A DNA stretch of 64,000 nt from Mycobacterium sp. ENV421. GTDB lineage: Bacteria; Actinomycetota; Actinomycetes; Mycobacteriales; Mycobacteriaceae. The first letter of the stretch is position 1, and every line of letters begins with the position of its first letter. The notes under the pieces were generated by a model that did not search any database, was not told where the DNA came from, and was given only the letters and a program-made list of their open reading frames with translations. The translations under genes and the position numbers were made by a program. The stretch is from the NCBI RefSeq assembly GCF_002887815.1, contig NZ_PDHO01000017.1, forward strand, positions 1 to 64,000, written 5' to 3'. Below, in pieces: positions 61,141 through 64,000 of this stretch.

Positions 61141-62181
61141 GTGAGAGTTCTCGTCACCGGACATCAGGGCTACCTCGGCACGGTCATGGTCGGCGTGTTG
61201 CGTGCGGCCGGGCACGACGTAGTCGGCCTCGACGCAGGCTATTTCGCCGACTGCGTGCTCGGTCCCGCGCCGATGGATCCCGAGCAGATCCGTCGGGATG
61301 GACCGGTGGACCTGCGGGACATCACCGCCGACGATCTGACCGGGGTGGACGCGGTCGTCCATCTCGCGGCGCTGTCCAATGACCCGCTGGGCGACCTCGC
61401 CCCCGATGTCACCTATGAGATCAACCACCGCGCATCTGCGCGCCTCGCGCAGGCCGCCAAAGCCGCTGGGGTGTCGAGGTTCCTGTACGCATCGACGTGC
61501 TCGGTGTACGGATCGGCCGGCGACGACCTGGTCGACGAGGACGCACCGCTGCGCCCCCTGACCCCGTACGCGGAAAGCAAAGTCTGGGTGGAGGATGACC
61601 TCGCGGCGATCGCCGACTCCGGATTCGCACCGGTATTCCTGCGGAACGCAACCGCGTTCGGCTTCTCGCCGCGGCTTCGCGCCGACATCGTGCTGAACAA
61701 TCTGGTCGGGCACGCGGTCCTGACCGGCGTAGTGAAGGTTCTCTCCGACGGCACGCCGTGGCGGCCGCTGGTACACGCCCAGGACATCGCCGAAGCCTTC
61801 CTGCTGTGTCTGACCGCGCCGGTGAAGACGATCTGGTGCCAGGCGTTCAATGTCGGCACCGAGGCCAACAACCTCACGGTTGCCGAGATCGCCCAGGCTG
61901 TTGTGGACGTGGTCCCGGGGACCGAATTGCGCATCACCGGCGAGACAGGTGCCGACCCCCGTTCGTACCGAGTCGATTTCGCCAAGATCCGCGATCGGCT
62001 GGGCTTCCAGGCGCAGTGGTCGGTGGCTGCCGGCGCCGCGGAGCTCCACGCCACCTACACCAACCACAACCTGACTCAGGACGCGTTCAGCGGCCGCTTC
62101 ACCCGGCTGGCCCGCCTGAAGGAGCTTCGCGAGTCGGGCGTGCTCGACGAAACTATGTACCAGGGTGGCCGAGTTGGCTGA
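61141..62181 (+). CDS. NAD-dependent sugar epimerase/dehydratase (extended SDR)
   Basis: 346-residue extended SDR acting on a nucleotide sugar. NAD motif TGHQGYLG (6-13), and the catalytic Y143-x3-K147 (TPYAESK) with ASTCSVYG before it. The GTG start directly follows the previous stop with no gap, so translation is coupled. The family includes 4-epimerases, 4,6-dehydratases and 4-reductases, and the sequence alone does not decide. The 3' end overlaps the convergent RmlC-like gene by 29 bases. Confidence 0.82.
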   Translation: MRVLVTGHQGYLGTVMVGVLRAAGHDVVGLDAGYFADCVLGPAPMDPEQIRRDGPVDLRDITADDLTGVDAVVHLAALSNDPLGDLAPDVTYEINHRASARLAQAAKAAGVSRFLYASTCSVYGSAGDDLVDEDAPLRPLTPYAESKVWVEDDLAAIADSGFAPVFLRNATAFGFSPRLRADIVLNNLVGHAVLTGVVKVLSDGTPWRPLVHAQDIAEAFLLCLTAPVKTIWCQAFNVGTEANNLTVAEIAQAVVDVVPGTELRITGETGADPRSYRVDFAKIRDRLGFQAQWSVAAGAAELHATYTNHNLTQDAFSGRFTRLARLKELRESGVLDETMYQGGRVG

Positions 62182-62719
62182 CCACATCGCGCCAGCTGCC
62201 CGCCGCGCGGTCCCGTGCCGAGATCGCGGTGGGCGCAATCGGCCATGCAATGCCCAGATCGGGGTCGTCGAAGGCGACCGCGAGGTCTTCGCTCGGGTCG
62301 TGTGGCCGATCGATCCGATAGCAGACGTCGGCGATCGGCGTGAGGGCCTGAAACCCGTGCAGAAATCCGCGCGGCACATAAAGATGCCGAAAGTCCTTGT
62401 CGTCGAGCACAACCGATACGTGACGGCCGAAGGTCGGCGAGTCACGCCGGATATCGACGACAACGTCGTGCACGGCGCCGTTGGCGCATCGGATGAGTTT
62501 GGCCTCACCGCGACCGGCGCGGCCGTGCATCCCGCGGATGGTGCCCTGTACCGAGCGCGACTGGGAATCCTGGATGAACGACGCGCTGAGTCCCGGCGCG
62601 CCGAGGTAGCTGTCGAAGATCTCCGCGTCGAAGGTCCTGGTGAAGAAACCGCGATCATCGAAAAACGGTTCAGGGACGAGCACCACGAGGCCGGCGATGC
62701 CGGTTTGCTTGATCTCCAC
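62153..62719 (-). CDS. RmlC-like dTDP-4-keto-6-deoxysugar 3,5-epimerase
   Basis: 188-residue cupin of the RmlC family that epimerises carbons 3 and/or 5 of dTDP-4-keto-6-deoxyhexoses. FIQDSQSRSVQGTIRGMH holds the catalytic His65; Asp89 follows in VVDIRRDSPTFG; and YVPRGFLHGFQAL is typical, with Tyr134 in VCYRID. GTG 62719 is chosen since in-frame upstream codons give no family sequence. It runs against the cluster and is 14 bases from the divergent neighbour. Its expected dTDP sugar sits oddly with the cytidylyltransferase. Confidence 0.85.
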   Translation of the reverse strand: MEIKQTGIAGLVVLVPEPFFDDRGFFTRTFDAEIFDSYLGAPGLSASFIQDSQSRSVQGTIRGMHGRAGRGEAKLIRCANGAVHDVVVDIRRDSPTFGRHVSVVLDDKDFRHLYVPRGFLHGFQALTPIADVCYRIDRPHDPSEDLAVAFDDPDLGIAWPIAPTAISARDRAAGSWRDVVSQLGHPGT

Positions 62720-62733
62720 GAGGCCATGCTGCC

Positions 62734-63867
62734 ATGAGTCGTTGCCGAGGATGTCATGGTCGGGGCTTACTGCCCGTGTTGGATGTGGGCCGCGTCCCCG
62801 CGCAGGACTTCTTCCCTGCTGCCGCCGAACCCGTTGCGCCCGAAGAATCTTCGCATCCGTTGGCGATGGTCCTGTGTGCCGGCTGCGGTCTGGCGCAGCT
62901 GGCCGAGGACGACACCGTGACCGACGAGCCGCGCGGGGTGGAACCGGCTGCGTTGCAGCGCCAAGCCGTCGATGCCGTGACCAGGGTGGCCGCCGCGCAA
63001 TTGCTGCGCGGATCGACGGTCCGCGAGTTCGGCAGCCCCCACGGCGGCAGTTGGCTGCCACTGCTGGCCGAGCGCGGATTCGCCACCGCCGAGGTCGCCG
63101 ACGTGGTGCTCGACAGCTTCGGGTTGATGCACGAACCGGATCAGCGCACCGCGTTCGCACGCCGAGCGCAGGCGACGGCGAACGACGGTGTGCTGCTGGT
63201 CCAATACCACTCACTGGCGACGATCGTGGGCAAGAGACAGTGGAACGCCCTGCGCCACGGCCACTTTGCGTACTACTCGACCACCGCGCTGCTCGGCCTG
63301 CTGAGGCAGGCCGGGATGAGCGCGGTCGGCGCGTGGGAGTTCGACCTGTACGGCGGGACGGTGTTGGTCGCGGCCAGGCACGGGCATACCGCCCCACCCG
63401 CGTCGGTGCGTCGCATCGTCGCCGCCGAGCACATCGTCACCGAGCCTGCGGCGGTCGCGACGTTGCAGAGCGCGGCCGACGCCCACTGCCGGGCACTGCG
63501 CGACTGGCTCGAAGACCAGGCGGCCCAACACCGCCGGGTCTTCGCCTACGGTGCGGCGTCTCGTGCGGTTGCGCTGTTCGCGCTGGCGGGAGTGACCCGT
63601 CGGCTTGTCACGGCGGTCGCGGACGCGTCGCGCGCCAAGCAGGGACGACGGATGCCGGGAACCGATGTGCCGATCATCGCGCCCGATGAACTCGTTGCGG
63701 CGCAACCAGACTGCGTCCTGCTTACTTTGCCGGACCTGCTCGCCGAGGTCTCGGTTGCCTACCCCCAGCTCACAGGACGGTGGATCAGTGACGACCGCTT
63801 CATGACCAGTGAGTCAGCGAACACGCCCCAGTTGCACAGTCTTGATCGAGAGGAGACACGTCTATGA
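62734..63867 (+). CDS. Degenerate C-methyltransferase-like protein
   Basis: 377-residue relative of the C-methyltransferase at the start of the cluster. The zinc module is kept (C4-x2-C7, C48-x2-C51) and the C-terminal domain remains (FAYGAASRAVALFALAGV, then DVPIIAPDEL). The SAM motif is poor: VREFGSPHGGSWL (96-108) in place of a GxGxG loop, and the His/Tyr block reads HGHFAYYS. It may bind sugar without methylating, or be a divergent enzyme. The ATGA overlap with the GT2 gene shows coupling. Confidence 0.7.
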   Translation: MSRCRGCHGRGLLPVLDVGRVPAQDFFPAAAEPVAPEESSHPLAMVLCAGCGLAQLAEDDTVTDEPRGVEPAALQRQAVDAVTRVAAAQLLRGSTVREFGSPHGGSWLPLLAERGFATAEVADVVLDSFGLMHEPDQRTAFARRAQATANDGVLLVQYHSLATIVGKRQWNALRHGHFAYYSTTALLGLLRQAGMSAVGAWEFDLYGGTVLVAARHGHTAPPASVRRIVAAEHIVTEPAAVATLQSAADAHCRALRDWLEDQAAQHRRVFAYGAASRAVALFALAGVTRRLVTAVADASRAKQGRRMPGTDVPIIAPDELVAAQPDCVLLTLPDLLAEVSVAYPQLTGRWISDDRFMTSESANTPQLHSLDREETRL

Positions 63868-64000
63868 GCAAGGTCGTCGGAATTTGGGAAGCAATGCCGC
63901 ATTCGGCACGCCGGCCCACGATCTCGGTGGTTATCCCGGCGCTGAACGAGGAGCGCAACCTGTCCTACATCGCGTCGCGGTTGCCCCACGACGTCGACGA
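63864..64000 (+). CDS. GT2 glycosyltransferase, 5' part
   Basis: First 45 residues of a GT-A family 2 glycosyltransferase: TISVVIPALNEERNLSYI is the standard opening (residues 19-36). The gene continues beyond the window. It starts on the previous stop (ATGA) and is the last visible member of the sugar cluster, presumably transferring the finished sugar or building the glycan. Confidence 0.75.
   Translation, partial: MSKVVGIWEAMPHSARRPTISVVIPALNEERNLSYIASRLPHDVD

Noticed and set aside
60769..62757. 662-codon minus-strand frame over the deacetylase, SDR and RmlC-like genes
   Set aside because: Only the RmlC-like gene is real on this strand, and it is in a different frame; the rest is shadow.

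Overview
The window is a mycobacterial chromosome segment, most likely from a fast-growing environmental species (Mycolicibacterium type). It is GC-rich, with many GTG starts, ATGA/GTGA gene overlaps and start codons placed 6-9 bases after a TAnnnT -10 box (leaderless style). From about 8 kb to 58 kb the gene order follows, inverted and with insertions, the Mycobacterium tuberculosis block from add (Rv3313c) to accD5 (Rv3280). Assignments to Rv numbers are from memory of that order and were not searched. No tRNA, rRNA, CRISPR array, insertion sequence or phage gene was seen.

Layout. 1-8 kb: the 3' part of adenosine deaminase (add), an MMPL exporter, a leftward three-gene unit (methyltransferase, PhyH dioxygenase, Gfo/Idh-like protein) and a PE-PPE-domain hydrolase. 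8-24 kb: an Rv3311-like protein, a DUF218 protein, upp, pmmB, a MarR regulator divergent from an AbrB-family membrane protein with two mirrored operator candidates, deoD, amiB1-amiA1-galE, a GGCT-like protein, lpdA-glpD2-RluA, a DUF1269 protein and nei. Purine/pyrimidine salvage (add, deoD, upp) is grouped here. 24-30 kb: an HNH endonuclease with an exact SOS box over its start codon, a DUF4189 secreted protein and lhr, all on the minus strand with nei. 30-38 kb: ferredoxin, ferredoxin reductase, P450 and a LuxR/ATPase regulator, divergent from an epoxide hydrolase, then TetR and a SnoaL-like protein. 38-43 kb: a lysine catabolism cluster (pcd, DUF1338 protein, lrpA, lat) and a lipoprotein.

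43-50 kb is a stress-response neighbourhood. The rsbW-sigF operon, a STAS protein convergent with sigF, and four SigF-type promoters (GTTT, 15-17 bases, GGGTA[C/T]) lie within about 4 kb. Two genes behind such promoters, a FAD/Rieske oxidoreductase and a GT4 glycosyltransferase, are broken by frameshifts and a deletion. 50-58 kb is an acyl-CoA carboxylase block (accA3, accE5, accD5) with sseA, a SufE-like protein, a Maf protein and an inserted condensation-like gene.

58-64 kb is accessory. After a 473-base intergenic region with an AT-rich core comes a sugar-biosynthesis cluster: two C-methyltransferase-type proteins (one degenerate), a hexose-1-phosphate cytidylyltransferase, a LmbE deacetylase, an extended SDR, an RmlC-like epimerase and the start of a GT2 glycosyltransferase that runs off the window. 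It probably makes a branched or deoxy sugar for a surface glycan or glycolipid; the product cannot be read from the window.
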